64,000 nucleotides of DNA from Proteles cristata cristata (lineage: Eukaryota > Chordata > Mammalia > Carnivora > Hyaenidae), in the NCBI GenBank assembly GCA_017311185.1, contig JAESUZ010003088.1, positions 1,116,001 through 1,180,000 on the forward strand, given 5' to 3'. The number at the start of each line of letters is the position of its first letter. Positions within the stretch are counted from its first letter, which is position 1. The notes beneath the pieces are model-generated. The model was given only the letters and a program-made list of their open reading frames with translations, ran no database searches and was not told the DNA's origin. Positions 22,356-32,010 of this stretch are shown here, in pieces. A program made the translations under genes and the position numbers.

Positions 22356-23544
22356 GGAGGAGATGCATTATCAAATTTCAAAAAACAAAAACAAATGGAC
22401 AGTGGTCAAGTAGAGCAATTTTCCTACTGCACTTATGAAATGCCAACTTGGGAAAATATATATTTATGTTGTTAATTAAGTAATAGGAAAAGGATGTTTT
22501 GTACTGGGACTGCACTCAGTTGCATTCAGGACTTTAAAGTTCAGAGCCTGAATAAAGTTGATCGTAGGCAAGACCCAACACCTATCAGACAATCAAATCG
22601 CTTCCATTTTTCCTCGACAGTTTCTTATTTAACTGAATCGTAAGTGACATCTTCAGGGCAGATATTTCAAATTATTATTTTTTTCTCCTAGTTATCCCTG
22701 CTTCAGTCATTGTTGCAGGCCAGCAAATGGGTCTCTACAACCTTGAAAAAGTAAATGACCTTATTGTAAGCTTTGACCTTGCTTGCAGCATCTTCCCTGT
22801 TGATTTGTTAGCTCTGAGTGTGGTGCATTGTTTCAGTTGGACAAGGTCTTTGAAGCTCTGCTTTTGCCACCCCTCCCTCCCTAACGATTTCAAGCTGTTC
22901 AAAGAACGGCTTTGAAACACAGGCACAAGTCGAATGTTTTATAGTAAAGCTGATTTAAAACAAGCTTCCAATTAATGCTTGCTTTTAGGCATCCAGGGGG
23001 GCTATGAATAAATGGACAGTACATGCTCCAAAATGTCCCCTTTGCTTGATCACTTAGAGATGGGTTTGTCTTTCATTATGTGTAATGGGAAAAAACACAG
23101 ACTTCTGGAATTTATAACAAAGCAATAATGCACTACTTACATCACTAGGATTTAAAAGCAGTGCACAGGAGATTGTATAATATGCAAACAATTTCAGGGT
23201 AACTGTGATGGCAGCAAAGAATAAAATCATTTCTTTATATTGATTTTTCTTTCAATGCAGGGAAGCCTAGATGACAATATATTTGTTTCTTTAGAAGATA
23301 CAATGAAATCAGAATTTAATTTGTGTAGATAATCCCAAACAAAGTGGGGCAATAGGGAAATCACTGTCCTATTACTTTTTATTAAACACTTGCTAAATAA
23401 CAACAATGTCTAATAAATGCCTTCAAACAGATACACTATTGCCTAGATTTTGTTTATTAAAACCTATCAGTTAGGTTTATATGTTAAAGAAAGATGACAT
23501 TTCTCCCAGTTCAGCAACCCAGACACACTTTCTTACCCATTTAT
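22356..23544. other. Repeat-free block, possible conserved noncoding DNA
   Basis: No transposon recognised. The part 22680-23050 is less AT-rich than its flanks and looks structured: the pyrimidine tract and AG at 22676-22691 resemble a splice acceptor, and 'ttgaaacacaggcac' and 'caattaatgcttgc' recall homeodomain-type binding sequence. A 62-codon frame and an antisense 63-codon frame overlap here but show no domain. Regulatory function is only a guess. Confidence 0.3.
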
Positions 23545-23622
23545 CTGGAGCAGTATATAACATTATTCCCTTCACATAGTGGACACCCAAATAATTATTG
23601 CTTGAATGAATGATGTTAGACA
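23545..23622 (+). repeat. L2 LINE 3' end fragment
   Basis: 'cttcacatagtggacacccaaataattattgcttgaatgaatgat' (in part) is the L2 3' terminus with its characteristic 'tgaatgaatga' end. Confidence 0.6.
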
Positions 23623-23982
23623 AAATCAAGATCATGCCTTTTTTTAAAGCAACAAGAAAATAGAAGGCTGTCATCCTAGATATATAAATGGAAAATTTCG
23701 TCTTGAAGCAGAAAAAAGAAACCTTTTTAAAATAGCTAATGTTCAGCATTAATTCCTAAATTGTGTGTCTAGGATTAGTAAGAAATACTTCATCTTAGTA
23801 TCACAAATTAAATGTAGAGAAGGGCAGGGTGGGATTATAATGCCTAAATTGCTATGGAAAAGAAATAGTTCCATGAGGAAGAGAAGTATAAGATGGAAAG
23901 AAGACATGAAAAGGAAGGAGGAGGCATGAATTCATGGAGATGCACGTGCTGGCAACAATGGCCGCACAGAGAGGGCGCATGG
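23623..23982. other. No recognisable feature
   Basis: AT-rich at first, GA-rich at 23.86-23.93 kb; no supported frame or repeat. Confidence 0.35.
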
Positions 23983-24230
23983 GTTTCCTAGGGCTGCGGA
24001 AGCAAGTCACTCCAAACTTGGTGGCTTAAAACAAAACAAAATTTATTAGCTTCCAGTTCTGTAGATGAGAAATCTTAGGTGGATATTATTAAGCTAAAGT
24101 CAAGATGCCAACAAGGCTGTATTCCTTCTGGAGACTCTAGGGGAGAATTTGTTCTTTGCTTTTTTTCAGCTTTTAGAAGCTGTCCATGTTTTTGGCACCT
24201 GGTCCAACTTTAACTTCAAAGCCATAAATG
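23983..24230 (-). mobile_element. MaLR-type LTR fragment, minus strand
   Basis: 'gtttcctagggctgcggaagc', 'caaacttggtggcttaaaac', 'ggctgtattccttctggagactctaggggagaa' (in part) and 'cagcttttagaagctgtcc' reproduce the reversed 3' half of an old LTR that carries 'cttggtggcttaaaacaacag'. Truncated beyond 24230. Confidence 0.6.
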
Positions 24231-24374
24231 ACTTAGGGTTTATAATATAAGAAATAAACATCAAATAATACCTCTTGATTGGAAGGACTCTCAAAGATCA
24301 TCTGGTAGTAGCTGAAGTTATTTTTCCAAAGGAAAAAAGAAAGGGGATTTGGGTACGTGGTTATATCTATCTGT

Positions 24375-24475
24375 TTTATTATAGTTTATTTTCTGTCTCT
24401 CCCCAGTACAATGTAATCTTCTTGAGCTCTAGCACATACTAAGTATGTACTAAAGGGTTTTCAAATGAATGACTT
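24375..24475 (+). repeat. L2 LINE 3' end fragment
   Basis: 'tttctgtctctccccagtac', 'tcttgagctctagcacatac' and 'tttcaaatgaatgac' follow the L2 3' terminal order. Confidence 0.6.
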
Positions 24476-24530
24476 AACAATGAAAAGGTTTTTTTTTTCT
24501 TGACCATAGAATAAACAATGATTATATTGT

Positions 24531-24558
24531 TTATATATATATATATATATAAAATATA
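24531..24558 (+). repeat. (TA)n microsatellite
   Basis: An alternating TA run ('tatatatatatatatatata') followed by 'aaaatatatgc'. Likely variable in length. Confidence 0.85.
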
Positions 24559-24901
24559 TGCATTATATTAGATATTTACCTAGGTAGCCAGATTCTCCAC
24601 CATATCATGAGGGCTTATCTGCAGTAGGGAAAAAAAGAGGCCAAGGGACCAAGAGAAGCCAGATGAGGAGAGATGAAGTGATAGAAAGATAACCTTCCTT
24701 GGATCTAAGCTTTTCTGAAGTCAGAGAAAATTTCTCAACTACCGAATTACATATACTAGTAAGCCTGTTTCATGCCAACTCTGTTGATTGGAGTTTCTGT
24801 CTTCTGTAACAGAAACAGTACTGTTAATACACCCACCACTGTCCTATTGAGTTTCTTTCCTTTCCTGAAATTAACACCAGCTTTCTGTTTCACTACATTA
24901 A
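24559..24901. other. No recognisable feature
   Basis: About 340 bp of unique-looking sequence with no supported frame. Confidence 0.4.
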
Positions 24902-24917
24902 GAATATAGGGATCCTT

Positions 24918-25143
24918 GGGGCACCAGGTTGGTTTAGGCTCAGTTGGTTAAGTGTCGGACTCGTGGTTTCAGCTCAGATCATGATCTCATGGTTCCAGGG
25001 CTCAAGCCCTGCACTGAGCTCCATGCTGACAGTGCTAAGCCTGCCTGGGATTCTCTCTCTTTTTCTCTTTCTCTGCCCCTCATATGGGCTCTCTTGTTCT
25101 CTCTCTCTCTCTCAAAATAAATAAACTTAAAAAAACTTTTAAG
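24918..25143 (+). mobile_element. Carnivore tRNA-Lys SINE, plus strand (type C)
   Basis: Head 'ggggcaccaggttggtttaggctcagttggtt' (in part) has a small insertion between 'ggcacc' and 'ctcag'. Then 'gatcatgatctcatgg', 'gggattctctctctttttc' and the tail 'caaaataaataaactt'. Duplications gaatatagggatcctt (24902-24917) and gaatataaaggatcctt (25144-25160) are imperfect. Confidence 0.93.
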
Positions 25144-25160
25144 GAATATAAAGGATCCTT

Positions 25161-26684
25161 GTTGATTACAAATTAATCGAGCTTTTTCCTTCTGAGCATG
25201 ATGGACTAGAAACTTTAACAAAAATTAAATGTGAGAAAAAGGGAACATTTTTGCCATTTCATCTTTGTAAGGCTTTGTTGACCGCCCTGAACATACAGGA
25301 ATATGTTAATTGGCATGGTTGCTACTGCAATATATATTGTGTTTTAGAAGGAGACAAGGAAAAACCTGGAAGGGATCCAAGTTCAAATTTCAGAAGAGGG
25401 ACTGCTTGGAATTAAATCTCTAAGACTAAGTGTCTTTTAGATTTTCATTCTGTCTCCTGGTAAAAAGCACCTGAATGTTTTCATATCCTACTGGGTGCTG
25501 TCCTAGTTGTGACAACAAGGAGAAAGAAAAAAATAAAAAAGGAAAGAAAGTCCCAACCAGATGAAATGCTATTCTTGATAATGGTGTCCAATAAACTTGA
25601 TGCATTCTGAATCTCTCTGTAAATATTTCAGCACTACAGCTTTTTGTTTTTTCATCAGCCACAAGGACCGAGGAAATAAAACACTTGGAAGAAATGAATA
25701 TGCTGTATGTATCGAAAGATATACTGTACGCATCTGAACAAAAGACTTGTAGTGCACCATTTTATTGAACTCTTATTTCATTTCAAAAGCTGAGAGGAAA
25801 AGAGGGCGGCTGCAGATCTATCAAGTGTGTGGGCTCCAATATTTACCTTAGTCATAAAGAGCAAGTGACATGAGGCGGACTCACTAGCCTAGTGGAGACT
25901 CAGCTTGTCAGTCCCAGAAAATGAAATTTTTATTTATGGAAGTTGTAAGCTCTAGAAATGAGATGTATTATTTTTCTATTTCTGCTGATTTATAGGTTAA
26001 ATGAATTAGTAGTCACTAAGTTGCAGCTTCATATTTTTTCTTCTTAGAAACCAAGATTTACAAAATGTCTAGATGGAAAATTTTTCAAGAGCCAAGAGGT
26101 AAACTGATTAATACACTGAAAATGTCCTTAAAAGAAAATGGCAGAAGGACCATGAATGCGTGCAGAGATACAGCTCTAATGCTTTGGTTTCCACAGGATG
26201 AATACCATTAAGTGTGATACGGGAAATAAGTGCATTTTTATTTGTGGAAATGGAAACTATTTTATGAGTCTCTTGAGCATAAAACAATGTTCCTAGGTTG
26301 CCATGTCTACATTACCTCAATTTTCAAATGGACAATTTGAACTTGAAATTATTATGCAACTTGTTTAAATAAGAGAATAAGAGACAAAGCCAACTCTAAG
26401 CTTCTGCGTTCTTATTGAAGTTCTTTTCCTTAAACATTCTGTTTTAATACCTTATTTGGACAAAGTGAACATCTGAAGCCACTTTAATAACTAATGCACA
26501 TGCTGTTGAAATACACAAGGGAAAAAACACCAAGAGAAATTATCTTCATAACCTGTTTAAGTTGTTAATTTTAGACTATTTGTTGGTCTTCTCAACTAAT
26601 ATTTTTTAGCAAGGAAGTTTGAGGAGAATAATATTTTTCTCCTTCAGTTAATTTTGGAATGGGAGAGTGGAGTGAGTAGAGTAG
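25161..26684. other. No recognisable gene or repeat
   Basis: Unique-looking AT-rich sequence. Overlapping 78- and 63-codon minus-strand frames (25.43-25.76 kb) show a hydrophobic run but no family resemblance, so I do not call them genes. Confidence 0.4.
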
Positions 26685-26820
26685 CATGTACGCTACTAGT
26701 ACATGCCAGGTACTGTTAAGAGATTGTATATTCAGTGGTGAATAAGAGAGACATGGATTTTTCTTCACAGAGCGCACTGATTAGAAGACATAATAATAAG
26801 TACAAAAACAAAATATGATT
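26685..26820 (-). repeat. L2 LINE fragment
   Basis: 'tactagtacatgccaggtactgtt', 'attcagtggtgaataagagagaca' and 'cttcacagagcgcactgattaga' (in order) fit the reversed L2 3' region. Confidence 0.65.
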
Positions 26821-26852
26821 ACCAATTGTAATAAGTATAATTTAAAAAATGA

Positions 26853-27085
26853 CCTCAATAATGGAATTAGTGCCCTAGCAATAGAAACCCAAGAGAAAGC
26901 TCCAAACCTCTACTGCTATATGAAAATACAAGGGAGTTGTGACCCAGAAGAGGGCCCTCACCCAACTATGCTTGCACCTCATTTGGGCTTCCAGCCTCCA
27001 GAAAAGTGAGAAATAAGCTTCTGTTGTTTGTAAGGTTTCCAGTCTGTGGGATTTTGTTATAGCAGTTGGAACAGATTAACATATT
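26853..27085 (+). mobile_element. MaLR (MLT1/MST-type) LTR 3' part
   Basis: 'ggaattagtgccctagcaa', 'agaagagggccctcaccc', 'tgggcttccagcctccagaa', 'gtgagaaataagcttctgttg' and 'gggattttgttatagcag' give the ERVL-MaLR LTR end, including the polyadenylation-region segment. No internal retroviral sequence follows, so it is a solitary or truncated LTR. Confidence 0.75.
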
Positions 27086-27347
27086 GGCCTTATAGGCCAT
27101 GATGATGTGTTTGGATTTATTCCAGAAGAATAGAAAAAGTAAAAGTACAACACTCCCTCCAACCCAAAAAAAGTTATAAATAAGTATTAAATGGTATTAA
27201 GCAGGGAAATTACAGGTATGTTTAATGATATAAAACCCACTTTGAAGATGTGCTTCTCAAAAAATAATAAGCTTAATAGAATGGAACTGTATGCTTAAAA
27301 TAACTAGGATAATAAAAAATATTTTACCTTTCAAAAAATTTGTTTAA

Positions 27348-27551
27348 GGGGCGCCTGGGCTTAGTCGGTTAAGCGTCGGACTTTCGCTTAGGTCATGATC
27401 TCGCAGTTCATGGGTTCAAGCCCCGCGTCGGGCTCTGTACTGACTGCCAGCTCAGAGCCTGGAGCCTGTTTCAGTCTCTCACTTCCTCTCTCTCTGACCC
27501 TCCCCTGCTCACGCTGTCTCTCTCTCTCTCCTAGAAATAAATAAAATACTT
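27348..27551 (+). mobile_element. Young carnivore SINE, plus strand (type A), small head deletion
   Basis: 'ggggcgcctgggcttagtcgg' lacks a few bases of the usual 'gggtggctcagtc', touching the A box. Type A body ('cagtctctcacttcc', changed from 'cagtctgtgactcc') and 'ctcctagaaataaataaa' tail. Duplications aaaaaatttgtttaa (27333-27347) and aaaaaattgtttaa (27552-27565) differ by one T. Confidence 0.96.
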
Positions 27552-27604
27552 AAAAAATTGTTTAAATACAGAGACTATTGTGTTATTTTTTTAAAACCAT
27601 TCTG

Positions 27605-27812
27605 AGATGCCTTGATGGCTCAGCTGGTTAAGCATCCGAGTCTAAACTGTGGCTCTGGTCACGATCTCATGGTTCATGGGTTCAACCCCATGTTGGGCTA
27701 TGTGCTGACAGTGCAGAGCCTGTTTGGGATTCTCTCTCTCCCTCTCTTTATGCCCCTTCTGCACTCATGCTGTCTCCCTCTCTCAAAATAAATAAACTTT
27801 AAAAAAAAAAAA
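27605..27812 (+). mobile_element. Carnivore tRNA-Lys SINE, plus strand (type C)
   Basis: 'gatgccttgatggctcagctgg', 'ggtcacgatctcatggttcatgg', 'gggattctctctctccctctc' and the tail 'caaaataaataaactttaaaa'. A weak duplication (accattctg before, acactctg after). Older than the type A copy 50 bp upstream. Confidence 0.92.
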
Positions 27813-27834
27813 CACTCTGCTGTGATCAGAGCCT

Positions 27835-27995
27835 TCTGGGAGAGAATGAGTAGAAGCAAGCATACATGTTATTACAGTGATCCAGAAAAGAAATAACAGT
27901 AACCTGGATTATTGTGGTGACAATAAGAATGGACACAAGTAGATGGATTTAGGAGTTATGGTGGCTGGGGTAAACTGGGGGAGGGGAGAACCAAA
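27835..27995 (-). repeat. L2 LINE internal fragment
   Basis: 'ttattacagtgatccagaaaagaaataa', 'gtggtgacaataagaatgga', 'agtagatggatttaggag' in order fits the reversed internal L2 region, as at 16945-17130. Confidence 0.55.
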
Positions 27996-28359
27996 AATAT
28001 ATTTGACAGATTGAAAACAAAAGATATATGATAATGAATGAAACAAAGGGGGAGTATCAAAATTTTCCTTTATTCAAAGTATCATTGTCACAAAGAATGA
28101 AAAATGGTGGGGTGGTCGGATGACTATTAGAGATCAAAAATGACTAAAGATGCATGATTACCAGAGTCATCCTTAATTGAATACCAAATCAAAAAGCAAA
28201 AGGAATAAGATTTCTAGCAACAGCAAGAAATTGGCAAATTTTCTCCCATAAGAAGCCTATACTACTTGATTCAGTTATCAAAACAACTATTTCTGGGTTC
28301 TTAAAATCAACCAAAAACAACTGAGAAATACTTATCTATGAAAAATTTCTAAACTATGG
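27996..28359. other. No recognisable feature
   Basis: AT-rich stretch between L2 and LINE-1-like sequence; no supported frame. Confidence 0.35.
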
Positions 28360-28950
28360 GAAAGAACAGTTGGCGTCTATGACTTTCTTGCCTGGGGTTG
28401 CTGCCATCCCTTCCCCCTCTCCCAGCTCAGAAGGTGCTGTAGTTCTACTAGACTGGGGACGAGCTGCTGGTGGAGGCTGATTTGATTGGTACCAAAAGGA
28501 GAAAAATCAAGAAGTCTTGTCAGTAAAGGAGAAAACATAGTAATGAACAAATGGGAACAGCACCTAGCTCTGCAAGCTGGAGGTTTTGGAGTTGGTTGAG
28601 GTCAGTAGGAAACCAGTGTATAGACCTAAATTTAAGACAGAGATCCTGAAAATGAAAGCACCATGGAGAAGCTAAGTAAGCTGTCCACACATTCCTGGCT
28701 GACTGGAAGGCTGTGTGCATCTGCAGAGGAGAGCTGAAAAGGCCCAAACTCTCTACACAATCCTGAATGACTAGAAATTTGTTCACATGCATATGGAAAC
28801 TGAGAAATTGTACTCTCTGTCTGACACACAGATTCATTGGCAGAAGATGGAAAACTCATTGGTTCAAAGTGTTTGAGCTCAACCTCTGACTAAACATTGG
28901 CTACCTATGAAAAGTTTCAGATAGAGAGGCTACTCCTAAGAATCCAGGCT
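28360..28950 (+). repeat. Possible old LINE-1 5'UTR fragment
   Basis: The composition and phrases ('cccagctcagaaggtgctgta', 'gactggggacgagctgctgg', 'ctgaaaatgaaagcaccatgg') recall an L1M-type 5'UTR and the segment sits directly before LINE-1 3' sequence on the same strand. A 105-codon antisense frame covers it and is not credible as a gene. Low confidence in the family. Confidence 0.35.
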
Positions 28951-28964
28951 AAAAAATAAAATTA

Positions 28965-29610
28965 ATGATGACATAAAATGCTGGCAAGGATTCAAAGCAA
29001 TGGGAACTCTCATTCATTGCTGGTGGGAATGAAAAATGGTACAACCACTTTAGAAGAGAATTTTGCAGGTTCTTATAAAACTCAACATACTCTTAGCATA
29101 GAATCCAACAATCATGTTCCTTGGTAATTACCCAAAGGAGTTGGAAAACATGTCCACACAAAAAACTGCACATGAATATTTACAGCCACATTATTCATAA
29201 TTACCAACCTCAGAAGTAACCAACATGTCCTTCGGTAGGTGAATGGATAAATAATATGTGGTATATCTAGACAATGAAATACATTTAACACTAAAAAGAA
29301 ATGAGCCTTCAAGTTTTAAAAAGACATGGAGATAACTTAAATGCATATTATTAAGTAAAAGAAACCAACTGAAAAGATTATATACTGCATAATTTCAACC
29401 ATCTAACATTTTGGGAAAGCCAAAATTAAGGAGACAATGAAAAGATCAATGTGGTTCCAGGGGCTTGGAGGGGAAGAGGAGAAATGAATAGGTGGAACAC
29501 AGAGAACTTTCAGGGCAGTGGAAATACTCTATATGATATTATAATGATGATATATACTATGAAATTTTGTTCAGACCCATAGAATGCACATCAAGAGTGA
29601 ACCATAATAC
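28965..29610 (+). mobile_element. Old LINE-1 fragment: ORF2 C-terminus and 3'UTR
   Basis: Begins with the ORF2 tail pattern 'gctggcaaggattcaaagcaa', 'cattgctggtgggaatgaaaa', continues through 'taggtgaatggataaataata' and 'gacaatgaaatacattta', then 3'UTR-like 'ggttccaggggcttggagggg'. All frames are broken; family probably L1M. Confidence 0.75.
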
Positions 29611-29664
29611 AAACTTTATTATTTAAATATAATATAAACTTATTATTTGAAGTAATTTTAGCAA

Positions 29665-31325
29665 GAGAAATATAAAGTATGTACACTGAAATCTACAAAA
29701 TGTTGCTGAGAGAAATTACTGAAAGTCTGAAGAAATGCAGATTCTCTGCTCATGGAGAAGATTCAATAGCAAGATGGAAATTCTCACAGAATATATTCAA
29801 TGCAATCTCTATCAAAATATCAAGAGATGTCTTTTATACAAATCAATAAACTGAGTCTAAAACTTTTAAAGAATGCATATGATTTTAGAAGAATTTTTAT
29901 TTTTTGAATGTTTACTATTTTCTTTTAAAGAAAGTGTGCATGCATGCAAGCAGGGGAGGGGCAGAGAAAGAGGGAGGGAGAGAATCCCAAGTAGGTTCCA
30001 TCCTGCCAGTGTGGAGCCCGACATAGGTCTCAAACCCATGAACCTTGAGATCATAACCCAAGTTAAAATCAAGAGCCTCAAGCTTAACTGACTGAGCCAC
30101 ACAGGCACCCCTAGAAGAAATAATTTTGAACAAGACAAATTTGAGGGTCATATATTATGCATTTTGAAAGCTTACTAAAACTTACTGTAAAGCTATACCA
30201 ATCGAGACTGTGTGATATTGGCATAAAGACAGTCATACAGATCAGTAGAACAGAATTTAAAGGGCAGAAATAAACACATTTGTGGCCAATTGATTTCAAC
30301 AAAGGGCAATTAAATGCAGAAAGGACTATTAAAGAAATCGAATTCTCCTGGCATTATTTTTTTGTTATTCAAATTTATTCTTTTTCAAAACTATTTAATA
30401 TTTATGTATGGCATGAGATGAGTCTAAGCTCATTTCCCCCTATCTCACACCATGCATAAATATTAATTCATAGCATATGAGCAACTTAGATGAAAGAGGT
30501 AAAACTATAAAACAGAAGAAAATTCAGGTGAATATTTTGTGACTTTGTATTCGGTGAAGACTTCTTAGATATGACACCAAAAACATGATTTATAAACCAA
30601 AAAAAAACTATTGACTTTGTCAAAACTAAGAATATGTTGAAAAAAATATGTGAAATCATATATCTAATGAAAAATTTGCATATAAAATATAAAGTACTTT
30701 TATAATTTAATATTAATTAATATTAATAAAAACTATTTAAAATGAGCAAAATATTTGAATATACATTTCATCAAAGGATATAAAGAGCTGATAATTACAT
30801 GAAAAGATGGCCAATATAATTAGTCTTCAGGGAAGTTGAAATTGAAATCCGAATAAAAAACCACTAGGTACCCACTCAAATTGTTCCATGCAAAAGAACA
30901 TGGAATCATGAGTATGTGGAAAAATTGAATTCCTAGTGAGACTGTACATTCATGCAACGGAATATAAACCAGCAATAAAAATGAACAAACAATGGCTCAT
31001 GTAACAACATGGATGTACCGCACAAGCATTATGCTATGTGAAAAAAGCCAGATGCAAAAGATTGCATTTTTTATGATTCCATTTAAGTGAACTTTCAAGA
31101 AAAAGCAAATATATAGACTGAAAACAGATCAATGGTTGTTCGGTGCTGAGGTGGGACAAGAGTGATTACAAATACATATAAGGGAATCTTTTAAGGTGAT
31201 GGACATGTTCTAAGACTGGAATACAGGGGAGGTTGCACAATTCTAAAAACTAATAAGCATCAAATGTATATTTACAATGGGTGATTCTTATGATTGATAT
31301 ACAAATTGAACCTTAGTTTGTTGTT
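29665..31325 (+). mobile_element. Old LINE-1 fragment: ORF2 middle to 3'UTR, split by a SINE
   Basis: Starts in ORF2 at 'gtacactgaaatctacaaaatg' and 'attcaatgcaatctctatcaa', resumes after the SINE (29899-30111) with 'aaacttactgtaaagctatac', 'ggcataaagacagtcata' and 'ttcttagatatgacaccaaaaa', then the ORF2 end ('aacaacatggatgtaccgca') and 3'UTR up to a T-rich/A-rich end near 31320. Internal deletions and many stops. A second element, distinct from the one just upstream. Confidence 0.78.
29899..30111 (-). mobile_element. Carnivore tRNA-Lys SINE, minus strand (type C)
   Basis: Reversed head 'gactgagccacacaggcacccc', 'gagatcataacccaagtt', body 'gagagaatcccaagtaggttcc' (type C) and the T-rich tail at 29895-29930. 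Target copy tagaagaa occurs at 29886-29893 and 30112-30119. Inserted in the old LINE-1, so it is younger than that. Confidence 0.93.
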
Positions 31326-31869
31326 GTTTTTTTTTTTAAAGAACTGTAAATGACAGCTTGGGATCATTTAAGGAAATTTTGATGTGAACTTTACATTAGT
31401 TAATATTATTATATCAAAGGTAAATTCCTTGCATTTTTGTGGGCAAATATTCTCCATTTTGGCCCATAGTATTTACAGACAAAGTGTGATGATTGTAACT
31501 TATTTTCAAATGGCTCAGTCAAAATGAAAAGGAATATAAATAGAAAGCAAATGTTGGAAGTATATATTAGCCATTCTGTGTCTATTTTATTATTCTTAGA
31601 AAAGTTCTGTAGTTTTGAAATTTTTCAAAAGAAAGAGTTGGGGAGACTTCCAGATTTGTTTGATGCTTTTACCTACATTGAGACTAGGAAGACTGGGGGG
31701 AAGGGGAGGCTGGGTGTGGAGCAGGGGGAAAAAAGTGTTCTATTTTGGATGTTTCAGAGGCCATGCAACAGCCAAATGTTCAGGGATGAAACAGAAAAGA
31801 TTTTGAACCCCTGAGTATTAAGTCTTAATAATATTAGTATCACCTAACTAGAGGGTATAGATCAGCATG

Positions 31870-32010
31870 AAGTGGTAGTTGTGAACTGTGTCAATACCGC
31901 TGAGAGACTGCCTGTGGTAAAGATGGAAAAATGTCCAATGGGTTTGACAATGGACAGATTGTTAATGAAATTAATTAGAGCCATTTCAACAGAACAAGTA
32001 TGACAGGAGG
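31870..32010 (-). repeat. L2 LINE internal fragment
   Basis: 'aaaaatgtccaatgggtttgacaatgg', 'ttagagccatttcaacagaac' and 'atgacaggaggatggaggagc' follow the reversed internal L2 order. Confidence 0.5.
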
